NCBI GenBank assembly: GCA_033296885.1
Contig: MU863984.1
Coordinates: forward strand, 1-64,000
DNA: 64,000 bases
Direction: 5' to 3'
Source of the DNA: Triangularia verruculosa
Taxonomy: Eukaryota; Ascomycota; Sordariomycetes; Sordariales; Podosporaceae
The notes under the pieces are model-generated. The model saw nothing but the letters and a program-made list of their open reading frames with translations. It ran no database searches and was not told the DNA's origin. A program made the position numbers and the translations under genes. Shown here in pieces: positions 24,698-35,402 of the stretch. Each line of letters starts with the position of its first letter. Position 1 is the first letter of the stretch.

Positions 24698-24997
24698 TTG
24701 ACCTGCGAATATCCCTCTAAACCTTCATTCTGGATCCCTGAAAGTGCGACGGAGTGTGAAGATGCCGTCAGAGCTGGCGCTTATGATATGAACGGTCAAC
24801 TGAAGCGCTGCACCGGGAACGACTATACGACAAGCACTAGATATGAGACTGGCCACTGCGACCGCAGCTCCTGCCGCACGAAGGCATTTAAAAAGCGTGG
24901 TTGGAAATGCTGCGGATGCCAGTCCGAAGTTTCTGCTGGTCTCGATACCTGTGCTTGTACCCACAAGGCTTGTTACATGTGCTCGATCAAGAATTGA
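24698..24997 (+). CDS. Small cysteine-rich, probably zinc-binding protein (5' end uncertain)
   Basis: An open frame of about 99 codons with 12 cysteines. The C-terminal half has WKCCGCQ and CACTHKACYMC, a C-x-C-x-H-x2-C-x2-C pattern common in small fungal zinc-finger-like proteins. The first codon here is not ATG, so an upstream exon or another start is likely; none is convincing. No signal peptide visible. It sits about 260 bp before the interrupted kinase gene on the same strand. A small secreted Cys-rich protein is the alternative reading. Confidence 0.5.
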   Translation: MTCEYPSKPSFWIPESATECEDAVRAGAYDMNGQLKRCTGNDYTTSTRYETGHCDRSSCRTKAFKKRGWKCCGCQSEVSAGLDTCACTHKACYMCSIKN

Positions 24998-25095
24998 AGT
25001 GAATGGTCAGTTGCATCTTCCCGTGCTGGTCTAGTAACACCGACGCGACTAAAAAGAACTATCATGCAGGCAGCCTTGATTGGTAACCAGGTGGG

Positions 25096-25140
25096 GCGGA
25101 GGCGGTGAAGGCGGAGGCGGTGAAGGCGGAGGCGGTGAAG
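25096..25140. repeat. 15-bp tandem repeat, three exact copies
   Basis: Unit GCGGAGGCGGTGAAG at 25096, 25111 and 25126. Read on the minus strand it would encode Pro/Ser repeats, but there is no gene there. Confidence 0.9.
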
Positions 25141-25263
25141 GCGATGACTGGTAAACAGGCCTGTCCTTAGGTTCCCTAATAAACATCATTATCACACATT
25201 TCCTCAACCAACAATAGCGTCGCTCTCCTACCCAAAACATGTTACTTACGACGTGCCATCACG

Positions 25264-26403
25264 ATGCAAAACTTCTATATTAAATCTGTCGTTTGGGATT
25301 TGAATTTCAATTTGGAAAGCGACATCACGCTTGAGATAGGCTATGGAGGCGCCGCCTTCCGTATCTGCTACAATGCACGCACCCTCGCCACCTCACCATA
25401 TGCCTTGGAACAGCATCACGAGTCATACCGAATTCTATATGAGGATGATCCGGATGGAGGATCCTATCAAGCGGTGGAACGACTCCGAAAACCATTTGAA
25501 GAACTTATGACCTAGATGGCCCCAAATCCACCAATTGAGTTAACACAGTATCTACACAGTTATCTCTACCCGCCGTGGTTTATTCTCGAGGCAAGAGTAG
25601 CTGAGAGCGGGTGCGTTCAGCCATATTTCAAGGCGGCCCTCTCGCGACAGGAGTTCGGACGTCCGGGTGAATATATAAACAACGACTTCCTTCAACCGCA
25701 CTTGTCTCCGCTACTTAACTCGAAGCTTAACAAGTACTCGTCTCATCATATACAAGTCCTGGCTCAAACATCGCAGTTGGTTCCATCTAGGGTCCTTGTC
25801 GACGGTACTATTTACTTCTTCAAACCTTGGATATCAGGTCGAGTACATGGATACCACGAGCTGCAGTCATATAGGAAGATCCTAGCGGATACCGAGGTAA
25901 GCCCGCCCCTTCTCGCCGACGTACGTATCTGTCGCCTTTACGGTCTAATTATCGACAATGACGATGATGTCCTCCAACACTATCCTCTCGATAACGGCGA
26001 GGAGGACCATTCTGGGACCCGTTTAGTCGGACTACTTCTCACGTACATCGAGAATCGAGGCACTTTGAAGGATTTGGCGCCTTGGTCGGACGACTGTACA
26101 AATGAGGATCGGCTTCGCTGGTCTGGGCAAATACACTATTCGGTCGAATGTTTGCATAACGCAGGTGTAATTTGGGGAGATGCTAAGCCCCAGAACGTCT
26201 TGATTGATATGGAGGGCGATGCCTGGCTCATTGATTTTGGCGGTAGTTATACCCCGGGCTGGGTTGACGAGGATAAGCAGGAGACTGTGGAAGGAGACCG
26301 GCAGGGTGTGCAAAGGATTGATGATTGGCTTACCAAATGGTCCCGCCAGCCGGTTACTCGTATCAAGCGGAGTGGTAAAGGGGGTGGGAAAGGAGGAGTG
26401 TGA
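25264..26403 (+). pseudogene. Protein-kinase-like protein split by one in-frame TAG
   Basis: A single frame runs from ATG 25264 to TGA 26403, broken only by TAG 25513-25515, which is directly followed by ATG 25516. Part 1 (83 residues) reads WDLNFNLESDITLEIGYGG. Part 2 carries the kinase C-lobe: an HRD-like loop VIWGDAKPQNVLID and AWLIDFGGSYTPGWVD, the latter a DFG with a fungal-orphan-kinase extension. The tail is basic and Gly-rich. The break could be a C-to-T change in a Gln codon. Part 2 might still be made from its own ATG but would lack the N-terminal third. Different subfamily from the kinases at 13.7 and 53 kb. Confidence 0.7.
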
Positions 26404-26662
26404 TGGTTATAGAGGGTGGTGTCATGGTAATAGAGAGGAAGGGGAAGGGGGCTGTGGTATATGGTGAGGGTCAGGGGGTGATTTAATGGAGAGAGGAGGA
26501 GGCAGGGAGGGAGTATTGAGGGGGGTAAGGAGGTGGGGTTGTGAGAGTGATGAAGGGGCGATGGGATGGGAAGCTGATACATGTATTGTCTAACTTGTCT
26601 ATCTGTCTGTATATCTAAGTGTGTCGATCAAGTGGAGAACTTTATAACAGGGTTGAACTCTG

Positions 26663-27190
26663 GTGCAATGCGGTGTAGGGTCAGCCCAACCACCAAACTG
26701 CTTGGGAAAGCCCCATCTTACACCTTTGCTACTCAGTCCTAGGCACATAAAGGAGTATTTCGGCAATTCTTTCCAGATATTCGACGCTGTACAGCCTCAG
26801 GCACAGGAAGACATCAGGCTCTTTGTTGAAGAGCAAGGGAGGTTGAAAAGAGAGCACCCTCATTGGCAAAAAGCATATATTGTGTGTTCCCTTTCATGCC
26901 GATCGAGGTTGAAGATAGACTAACTAACAAGTGTATACAGTTACAAGCAGTTCTCTGCACTTACGACTCGAATCGGCATTGTTGAGGTCCGCCAGCGGCA
27001 TGTATATAGCACCCATATAAGTTGTGCCTACCCAGACATTAATAAGTTGTACAGGTTCCGATGGGTCGAAATCTGCATTGGTATTTTCTTCCCGAAGAAT
27101 AGGCAAGCTGTGCAGCGTTTTCAGTATGTTGAAGCTCTACTGAACGAGCTGGAGAATCTTAGGAGCTTAGATAAGCTCCGGGACAACTAA
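26663..27190 (+). CDS. Hypothetical protein, two exons
   Basis: Exon 1 26663-26883, intron 26884-26940 (GTGTTC...CTAACTAAC...TACAG), exon 2 26941-27190, 156 codons in phase. Exon 1 has EDIRLFVEEQGRLKREHPHW; exon 2 has YKQFSALTTRIGIVEVRQRH, FRWVEICIGIFFPKN and ends NELENLRSLDKLRDN. Mixed charged helices; no domain recognised. The start is the first ATG in frame; the first 30 residues look unlike the rest, so the true start may be later or in another exon. No stops, so it may be functional. Confidence 0.5.
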
Positions 27191-27551
27191 ACTAGCGAGG
27201 CTATAGATATTTAAGACAATAAAGCTATTAAGGTGCGAATGTGAATGCCCTTGAGCGGGTCTATCTTACGCTGAAGTAGGAGGTGAAACACAGCTAGCCG
27301 TAACACTATCCATCGAGCCAGCTTCTTGTCCTTTGGCACAAGTCCCTAATTGATAGCTTAACTAGCCGGCTACGCTAGAATTCCACTGGTTTTACTTTAC
27401 ACTGTCTACCCGTCTGACTTTGCCTACAGAACCGTACTGTCTCCAACGTATTAATAGGTCTCTTTAAGCCCTTATTGGCGTGTATTGCTAACTCCTCTTC
27501 CTTAAATTTATTTCCAGAATCTCCACTCTGTGTGCTCCCTCTCCCAGAAAA

Positions 27552-28286
27552 CTAAGCATCCTCATGGTGAAGAAACCCGGGATTACTCCCTAGGCTATAC
27601 AAAGTGCCCTTCGAGGGTTGTGTTGGCCCGGATTCTGAGGAGTCGATGCTCGTACCGATTCCACTATCCGACATCAATCCGGATACATCATCCATCGACA
27701 GCGGGTCTGGCTCTCCTTCCTCCGGGGGTACATCTTTCGTTAGACTCCAGCGCAGAGGGAACTTCCAGCTATGGCCGAATATCACTGCACCCTGTGGCAC
27801 CACCCGCCCCGGACTTCGTAGTCCCCACCCATAAAGCTCAGGGAAGGTAGCTGGGAGGAGAACCTGCACCCCGTATCTAGAGCTGCGCTCACAAAATGGC
27901 CCTCCTATGTGAATATCACATGAAGCACACATGAATATCTGCTCTATTCGCTAGCAACTCGACAAACTAAGGTGCGCATCACCCCGACTTTCCCTAAATT
28001 CAGCCTCCAATCCACATTCAAGAGGTTGTGGGCAATCCCTTCATCTGGTTGAACTGCTGCAGGACCTCAGGACTTGCTGTTGGCCACGCGCCATGCTTTG
28101 ATTAGCCAAGGCGACACCGTTGACATCGACGTCCGTTGACGGAGAGGTCCCGGACGATACACGGTCAGTCGGAGTGCCGGTCATGTAATCGGCGAGTGAA
28201 TCGGGAGGCTCTGACGGCGGCCAAACAACAAAGTCGTCAAATGTGAAAGAGTTCGGATATGTCATGGCTGCTTGCTCAGGCAGCAT
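27552..28286 (-). pseudogene. Possible decayed gene with two open segments
   Basis: Minus strand, 28286-28041 (MTYPNSFTFDDFVVWPPSEP...) and 27932-27552 (DPLSMDDVSGLMSDSGIGTS...) are acidic/Ser-rich and look like low-complexity regions of one regulatory-type protein. Near 28060 a second frame reads ASPEVLQQFNQMKGLP, suggesting a frameshift. No DNA-binding domain is visible. Weak call. Confidence 0.3.
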
Positions 28287-29316
28287 TCACTCGGCGATCG
28301 GTAGGAGCGCAAGGACCTAGAGTTCTGTGTCATACTGTTAACTATTGTTCGCATTCGTATGACGGCTGGGAGTTGGGTTTACCAGTTGCCCAGCCCCAGG
28401 ATGCATTTGGTGGAAAGGATGCCAAATTGATTCGCGGATTGCGCCGAAGGCAGACAAGCGGATGGGCGGGGCCTTGGTTTTGTCGAATGGTTCAGCATCC
28501 TTGTGGCCACGTGACGGGCCAGTCGCTGCCAAATTTAGCTCGTACCAGAATCAGGGCGCTGGGTGTTGGAGGGGCCCTTATCAGGCCCCTCACTGACAAG
28601 GGCCCCTTACCCCCATCAGCCGAAGGGAATTCCGGCACATCACCAGTTATCCGACATCGCGGAACTCCTCTTCACAAACCCGCAACTATATATACGATAG
28701 CTTCGGCTTGTCGCGTTGCTCGCGACCCTTTCGTATAAAAGGCCAGAACATCGTGTCGCTAATCTTTACGATAAATCCGCTTTTGGGTTGGATTTACATT
28801 GTCTCGCAGCGCAAGAGAGTACTATACCATTTGTCGACAGCCGCGCCACAGCTGTGTCGTGGGCAATTAACAGCTAAATAAGCAAGACCATAGTTTTTAG
28901 CCACCGCTGCGCGATAACCGCGTAGAATGCTACTGTTAAATTCCGTCGTTGTTGCCGTTGCAATGGCATCCCCTCTTCCCGGCAAGCATCGTTATTCAAG
29001 CAACTTCTACCGAAAACATGCCGAACAGGTATAGTAGGTGGTTTAAAAAGCCCATCTGGCGTCGTCGTGCAGCGTCGTCGGCTTCGTCTAGCGCGCAGTA
29101 CGTGGGTATGTTGAGACTCCGCGCCGTATCGCAAGCCTTCTCGTAGCTCACATTTTCCGGCAGACCCCGAGCAGAAATCTACGTAATATGGATCGAAAAC
29201 GTCTTCAATTATTGCAATAGCGCCATGTGCTCCTCTCTCCCCGCCTACCGCCGACTCTCAGGCAGCCCGACCCAGTACGGAGGCGACAGTGATAGATTGT
29301 TACTAGCTAACCGCAG
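28287..29316. other. Stretch without a supportable gene
   Basis: Contains a 10-bp perfect hairpin stem AGGGGCCCTT/AAGGGCCCCT (28570-28579 with 28598-28607). A 159-codon plus-strand frame lies here but looks like chance. It could hold the promoter and first exon of the NLR that follows. Confidence 0.4.
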
Positions 29317-31245
29317 CGTTACAATCTTCGACTCCAGAACTTCCCGGCGAACCCCAATATAAGTCAATAGTAACCGAGTTTACAAAGCAACCAACCCTTA
29401 CCATTTCTACGTCCGAGAGGCTGTGGAACGCCGTATACGATAGCCTTGAGACGGACAATGCAGAGCTTGTTATATTATATATAAAAACGTTGGAGATAGT
29501 TCTCGGAGTTAACCTAGGTGTTGCTCCTGACGCTAACATCTCGGCCGAGCTCTATAACCCGACCAAACTACAAATATATATAAGGAGGTTAGTGGAGGAA
29601 GGCCGGGCGAAAATTTCCAGAGTGTCTAAGATTACGAACGGAGTAGGCGACGTCGCCGATTTTATCCTGTCGGTTAAGGGAATAATTGACCTAGCTGTTT
29701 AAAGTGTGCCGTAGGCTGCGCTTCCGTGGGCCGGTGTTTGCGTTGGACTGTAAGTAAGTAGTTGTCCTTCGAATACCCTTTGTCCTTAGGTCTGCTAATA
29801 TACCTCTAGATTCTCCGGAATCCTGCGTAAGCGACGAAATCCAACCTTGCCGGTATCGCCTATGTTATCTCCAGAATGGACTGGTACTGTGCTTTTACCG
29901 AACATCTCCTGAATAAGAACAACATTGCCGGCGGTAGCGACCTGTAGGCAGTCTTGCGCTAGCTGGAGGGGATAGTCGTCGAGCTCTATAAGGTTCTTCT
30001 CCTATACTAAATGAAAAGTGTTTGCTCTTACTATCGTAACTAAGGTTTCGTCTTCCTTCGAGGGATGTTGAATTTGGATGATTGGGACGGCGATCTGAAA
30101 GACGTTACGGACGTAGAAACTATTATCCAAAACGATATGGTCTAGTTCTTTTAAGAATAGACGAGGAATTCCCTAAGGAAGCTCGTTAGTTGTGCTGAGG
30201 GAATGGAGATACGGCTCGGCGACGTCTATTAGACGTTTTAAGACTTTATCTCGTTGTAGAAGGATATCTACCGCGATAAAATTAAGTTAGCCTGCCGCAG
30301 GGATCTCTGCGTCGTTGATCCGCAATACGATATAGAACGGATCGAGAAGAGTAAGGATAAGCTGCTCGATGATGTATATAAGTGGATCCTTCGTACCCCG
30401 GAGTATATAGCGTTTACAAACTAGGACGGTAGCGGATCTGATTATCCGCTACGTCGATTGCTCTAGATAAAAGGATACGCCGGTACGGGAAAGACGATGC
30501 TTATAATCGGCTTTATTTGCTAACTCCTATATTAGCCTATTACCCTATTACTAGCGCTTTCCTTCTTCTTCTGTTAAAGTATAAATATAAACCTGAAAAA
30601 CGCTACCGCTATCCTCCGGTCTTTGATCTGGCTTCTTCTTCTTCAGTAGCTATGCCTTATATCCCATCTACTTCAGAAATATAAAAAGTCAGGCGCCGAC
30701 CTCTTTAAGGACCAAAATACCTTCATCGCCCTATCCGAGGTGTTTCAAAATATGTTGAAGGATCCCCAGTTATCGCCTATATACCTCGCGATCGACACAC
30801 TTAATAAGTGTGCGGAGGGGCGGTCGGACCTCATCCATCTCATTTCGACTTCTCTCACACTCTCTCAAAATGTCAAATGGCTGATTTCTAGCCGTCCGGA
30901 AGTTGACCTTCTCGCTGCGCTCAAGGACCCAGGCACCAACTCCCTAGACGCTTTCAACTCCCTTGTGGAGCTGGATACGCAACGTCTGGCAGCACCTGTC
31001 AATGTATACGTCGACCACAAACTCACAATCCTCAAGCGCAGAAAAGGATACAACGACAGTGTTTTAGCCGAGGTGTCACACGAAGTCCGCAAACGAGCAG
31101 AGAACACCTTTCTTTGGGTGGCCCTCGCGTTCAAAGTCCTCGAGACAGTGCATGGAGGGTACGCTGTCAAGCGTATCGAAGAGATGCCTCCTAGCTTGTC
31201 GGAGTTGTACGATCATATGATAACGATTCCAAGAGCCATTTTTGG
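29317..31245 (+). pseudogene. NWD-NACHT NOD-like receptor (STAND NTPase), RIP-inactivated and truncated
   Basis: Order as in fungal NLRs. NWD N-terminal domain at about 29317-30100 (TSERLWNAVYDSLETDNAEL, then GIAYVISRMDWYCAF after an intron near 29750), a linker (RIEKSKDKLLDDVYKWIL), then NACHT from about 30470: Walker A GYAGTGKTML, Walker B region YLAIDTLNKCAEG with Asp-to-Asn and Glu-to-Lys changes, NVKWLISSRPE, and ENTFLWVALAFKVL. Many TAG/TAA at Gln/Trp positions up to about 30720; the last 500 bp are clean. The frame ends abruptly after LSELYDHMI at about 31240, where repetitive sequence begins, so the repeat domain is missing. NLRs mediate non-self recognition and programmed cell death. 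Confidence 0.82.
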
Positions 31246-31280
31246 AGCAGAGCCAGTTGGCTTGACAATATAAAAAGGAA

Positions 31281-31553
31281 CTTCTGCCCCCTGCAGAGCC
31301 AAAAACAGCTTCCACATGGTTACAACGCAAACCATCGAGCCTAAGGTAGCGCTAGGATCATGATATGAAATCCCAGCCTCTGCTAAAGCTAGAAAGGGCT
31401 TCTTTTATTTTGTCTGTGTAGGCAGCGATGGTCTGCCTTTGCTGGAGCCAGAAACAGCTTCTACGTTTTGACTTAAGCAACAAGCATAGGGAATCGCTGC
31501 CTCTACTGAAGCCATAAATGGCTTCTAATGGTAATACACAACAAGTCTGCAGG
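31281..31553. repeat. Degenerate tandem repeat, about four 60-90 bp units
   Basis: Units share CTGCCYCTGCTGAAGCCA...GGCTTCT-like cores with a small imperfect palindrome at each core, near 31298, 31384, 31445 and 31513. It begins exactly where the NLR gene is cut off. Confidence 0.55.
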
Positions 31554-31905
31554 CGATTGTGGATGAAACCACGCTTCCGGATTCTTACAGTACCCTTTGG
31601 CTACACCGAACCGTTATTCAGAAGCGGTGGCTTTCGGCGCCGCCAAAATCCGCTTTTCAGCAATGTGCCGAAAGCGTGACCAAATAACAATACTATACAG
31701 TACTGTAATACTGTACAGATTCGATTTAAATAAATCACTACTTCTTTGAAGAATTGTGCAGCGCCTATGAATTTTAATTTAATTTGCCTCGCCTACAACT
31801 AGTTATAACGCTTTAGTGAGAGTACTATTAAACCGCGTGTCGTCGAATAATTAGACCATATTAATTTATACCTTCTTCATTTTTTGTTAACTATTAGCCT
31901 CTTCG

Positions 31906-32563
31906 ATGGCTAACGTAAGGCCGAACAACCTAAAGCGGAAGAAGTTAAGGGACAGATGCAGGGACCTCCTTGCGTAATATATAAGTAAGATGCTATACTC
32001 GATAGCGGTAAATTGAAGTGCTAATGTATGTATCTATAGAGGAGCGCGTTGGTATATCTATTGAACCTTCAGAGGTTCGGCTGCTGATATCAAGAAATGA
32101 CGGGTACTTATGGAAGTATCTTCCTAAGGTGGAACATTTATTTTCCAAAAACATAAGTGACTACTCTATCGGGGCTTACGAGAAACTATGTGCGGAGCTC
32201 GGAAATGCGTTTGAAGCTGTTCCATCAGTTATGTCCAGCTCTGAGATATCTTCTCAATACGTCTTTCCCTCAGAACCTATTGGCGAGATCGAAGTTAGTT
32301 TTAGTTCGCGGATTGCTTAGTTGGCTATAGAGACCTAGAATCTTAGATAAATACTCTCCGAAGTATTTTAGTAGTTAATGACTGAGATAAGCCTTCGGGA
32401 AGTAACGGAGGAACAACTAAAAGTAGTTTCAGAAGAAAATCACTTGCTGTAAGAATAAGCTAGAGAGTGCAAGAGGAAGGCAGACTATATCGAGAACTGC
32501 GCCCTAATGTACGCCGAGGAGATCGAAAAGGTATTTCTAATACTAGAGGGGTTACGCACTTAG
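31906..32563 (+). pseudogene. RIP-damaged coiled-coil protein gene
   Basis: Starts MANVRPNNLKRKKLRDRC (31906), then a probable intron ending at CTATAG near 32040. The body reads RVGISIEPSEVRLLISRNDG and WKYLPKVEHLFSKNI, clean to 32318, then the same frame continues with stops through SLREVTEEQLKVVSEENHLL and KRKADYIENCALMYAEEIEK to TAG 32563. Heptad-like Leu/Glu/Lys text predicts a C-terminal coiled coil. Stops occur where Gln fits. Exact donor unclear. No known family. Confidence 0.5.
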
Positions 32564-33160
32564 TTAAACTCTGGGTTAATCATGTAAAAAATAGAAAAAA
32601 GGCATTGCGAAAGACCGTCCGCTTTTTGAGTTATAACCTAACCACCTGCACTCTACATTTCAAACTTCCCCGTAAAATCCAGTATAGAAACTTGACGGCA
32701 AATATCAACTGTCATGTTCTTGATATCGATGTAATGGGGGTTTCGGCCCCGGCTCCCGCCAACTGGTCCCGGTGGCCTCAGCATCGTAATGCCGTACGAG
32801 ACTCGTCAGATAACGACTGCTCCGCTGGGATGTCCCACATGCACGACAGCATTCACGAGGCTCGCGAGGCGTCTACTTTCCTCGCCAGTTAGAACCAGAA
32901 GCTGACCCGAGAGATCCTTTTAGACTGATCGGCCCCAAGCTTGGTTGTGCGCATCGGCCCAAACCTACTTAATATGGCACCAGATGGAAAATGGCGTAAG
33001 GTGGGCTTTACTGTCGTCTACGATTCGAGAGATACTCTGTCAGATTATTTCCCAGACCGAGTTTTACCACAACAGCGCCCTCGTCAATGGGAAAATTACC
33101 TACCGTTTGTCACTTCCAAGGCTGTGGCATTGGTGGTTTCGGCTAACAAAAGATTAGATA
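32564..33160. other. Stretch without a supportable gene
   Basis: Open frames at 32467-32892 and 32941-33168 (plus) overlap the end of the coiled-coil pseudogene or stand alone without motifs. Not called. Confidence 0.4.
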
Positions 33161-33164
33161 TGCC

Positions 33165-33441
33165 TTAACTCTGAGACCGCTGATTACCACCGAGCGTATC
33201 TAACATATATTTACCCAACATAGATGCCTGGGACCTCATCACCGCGATTGCTCCCGCCCAAGGTGGGTGTTGATGCTCATGTACCTCGCAGTACCCAAGA
33301 GCGGTCGCTTTTCGCGGTAGGGGATGTGTTTTTTGGGTCTTTAGATCCCGGTAGTGTTTGGCCATGCCGAAATCGATGAGGTGTATCTTATTAGCGGCGG
33401 GTATTCCTGGTCTTCCCATGAGAAAATTTTGAGGGGTAGGA
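33165..33441 (-). pseudogene. Casein kinase 1-type kinase fragment
   Basis: Minus strand: NFLMGRPG, then NKIHLIDFGMAKHYRDLKTQ, the DFG region of CK1, followed in a second frame (one-base shift near 33300) by LGTARYMSINTHLGREQSR, the CK1 signature around the activation segment. The N-lobe and the catalytic-loop aspartate are absent: homology stops at about 33441, exactly where the GTGCGACCT repeat array begins. The C-lobe fades after about 33240. A dead fragment of a normally conserved housekeeping kinase. Confidence 0.75.
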
Positions 33442-33672
33442 CCTAAGTGCGAGTTAAGTGCGACCTGAGTGAATCTATCGTAGGCGGATGTAGCACCTCT
33501 TAATTAAGTAAGCTCTACTACCTTTAACACAGAAATACAAACCCTTTTAATATATTTTTAAATATAGTGTAGTTTACTCAGTTCAGTACGAAGCGCAGTA
33601 CGAACCACTATATCCAGCTACGATATACCCTACTCAGGTCGCACCCAAGTCGCACACAGGTCGTACTGAGTT
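33439..33672. repeat. GTGCGACCT-type short repeats, two clusters in opposite orientation
   Basis: Forward motif at 33447-33475 (GTGCGAGTTAAGTGCGACC) and reverse-complement motif at 33636-33672 (CAGGTCGCACCCAAGTCGCAC). The same 11-12 bp unit recurs at 34026-34092 (reverse) and 38466-38553 (forward). Confidence 0.65.
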
Positions 33673-34025
33673 TACACTTACATATAATACGCTGAAGTAG
33701 TAAGAGGAATTTAAAGAAGGTATTTTATAAGGGATAACTGGAAGATTATTAACTAAGCGTAAGAGAGGGGGACTAAATTATCGACGCTTTCGAAGCTTAT
33801 AGGGCCGGGTATATTATAATATCTTTTTATGTTAAAGGGGTAATAGTTATAAGAGGATAGAGGTATCTAAGTCTTGATAATAAGGCATTGTTAAGTTTAA
33901 TATATAAGCTATTGGTAAGAGGGGTGCTAAACGCTTGCTTAATAAGTATTGATAATGTAATGTAAAAAAAAGAAGTTGTTCAGTTTATATATTAGGTATT
34001 TACAAATTGGCCAAGTCCAATATCG

Positions 34026-34092
34026 GTTATACACAGGTCGTACTTAAGTCGCACTTAAGTTATACTACACCCACTCGCACTTAAACTACACC
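34026..34092 (-). repeat. GTGCGACCT-type array, reverse orientation
   Basis: CAGGTCGTACTTAAGTCGCAC and further degenerate copies. Together with the forward array at 38466-38553 it brackets the 4.4-kb repeat mosaic as an inverted pair. Confidence 0.6.
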
Positions 34093-34261
34093 GATACATA
34101 GTCGTTGCCTTAGTAGATACTTAAATAGTTGCTAAGTGGGATTTAGTTATCTTAGCGGTCACTTTAGTAGTCTCCTACCGTCGGATAATAAGTGACTTAG
34201 AGATCTAGCGTGCACGAGAATGAGTGCTTTAGCAGTTGCTTTAGTAAGAGTCCCCCAGCAA

Positions 34262-34540
34262 TTACTTCAGCAGCGACTTCAGAAGCTCACCTCAGCAGGC
34301 ATCCCAGTAGTAACGGGTGGGATCCCGTACAATAGACTCAGAAGACCAAAATATAGCAGAGTTGGGGCTTCAGCCGTTGCCTCGGCAGCTACCAGCGCCA
34401 AAAGTCGACACTCGTTATCGAGATTCACGTAGAGACGAGTTAAAGCTTCAGCAAGTGCTTCAGCAGCCCACCGAGGTAGGCATCCCAGTGGTGACGGGTG
34501 GGACCCCGTGTAATAGACTCAGATGACCAGAACATAGCAG
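34262..34540 (+). repeat. Direct repeat with a period of about 181 bp
   Basis: GGCATCCCAGTAGTAACGGG at 34298 recurs as GGCATCCCAGTGGTGACGGG near 34479, and both copies continue into AATAGACTCAGA and a CAGAACATAGCAG-like end. Short frames over it are repeat-derived. Confidence 0.75.
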
Positions 34541-35211
34541 AACACCAAACTCCAACAAGATAACTTCCGTAGGTATAGGTATTTCTTATTAAAATAAATG
34601 TGTGTTAAAGCGGCACCACTCTCTAAACTTTCTTCCAAAGGATTCCAACGAATTATATCAAGCCCCCTAACGGTCAACCCCCAGGACGAACCACAGCGGA
34701 CAATATCTTCACCTCCAGAAGAAAGAGAAGCCTACCACTGCCTAAACTCACAAATATACCACTATTCAATAACAACCCAGAGGGTGTTTTTATTTAGAAG
34801 ACATGCCACTAGCGATAATATTATACATATCGAACAGTTAACTTAGCTCTCAGCATCTTCACCAGAAAGGGTAAAGGGCTGAGAGTTCTCTGCACATACC
34901 GATATACGGGTCATTAGAGTCAACAGTACTCGACAGCCCCCCGCAAAGCCGTAAGGAGCCCTGCGAGTGCCATTAATAATAAAATGGGACGCGCTGGGGG
35001 CCCTGGAAACCAGAGCACCCCATCGTATCTCAAAAGGTTATAGGTGCTCACAGTGGACGGTTCAGTGGCGCCAAGATGCCAAGGGCGGGATACCCCGCAC
35101 TAACGGTGCGGGCCGCCCCGACCCAGAGCACTGGAACAGGTGCCATTGGGTCATGCAAGCCCTGAAAAAAAGGTCGAAGTCTGAGATATTGATCCAGATG
35201 GGGAACCACCC

Positions 35212-35388
35212 CCTTCTTCATATACCCACCGACCGATGTGCGGCGGGTCGCACGCCAGGGCGGGCTGATCGGCCAGAGTCTGAGTTGGGTGACCCCGGTT
35301 TTGGTGGGAGTTGACCAAAAGACGACTCTCGGCCATATAAAACCATGCAGAAACGCTACCCCCTTGGGACTTGAGGCGGGTTACACGG
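35212..35388 (-). repeat. Left arm of an inverted repeat (pairs with 36184-36362)
   Basis: Reverse complement aligns over about 175 bp with the right arm: shared GGCCGAGAGTCGTC/GGCCGTGAGTCGTC, the long block CAGACTCTGGCCGATCAGCC and CGGTCGGTGGGTATAT. The arms face outward around a 0.8-kb satellite. Confidence 0.8.
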
Positions 35389-35402
35389 CGATGCAGTTCC
35401 CA

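Noticed and set aside
25049..25240. Proline-rich minus-strand peptide
   Set aside because: Made by the 15-bp repeat; no start context or conserved part.
28259..28738. 159-codon plus-strand frame
   Set aside because: No motif or splice structure; overlaps a hairpin-rich intergenic area.
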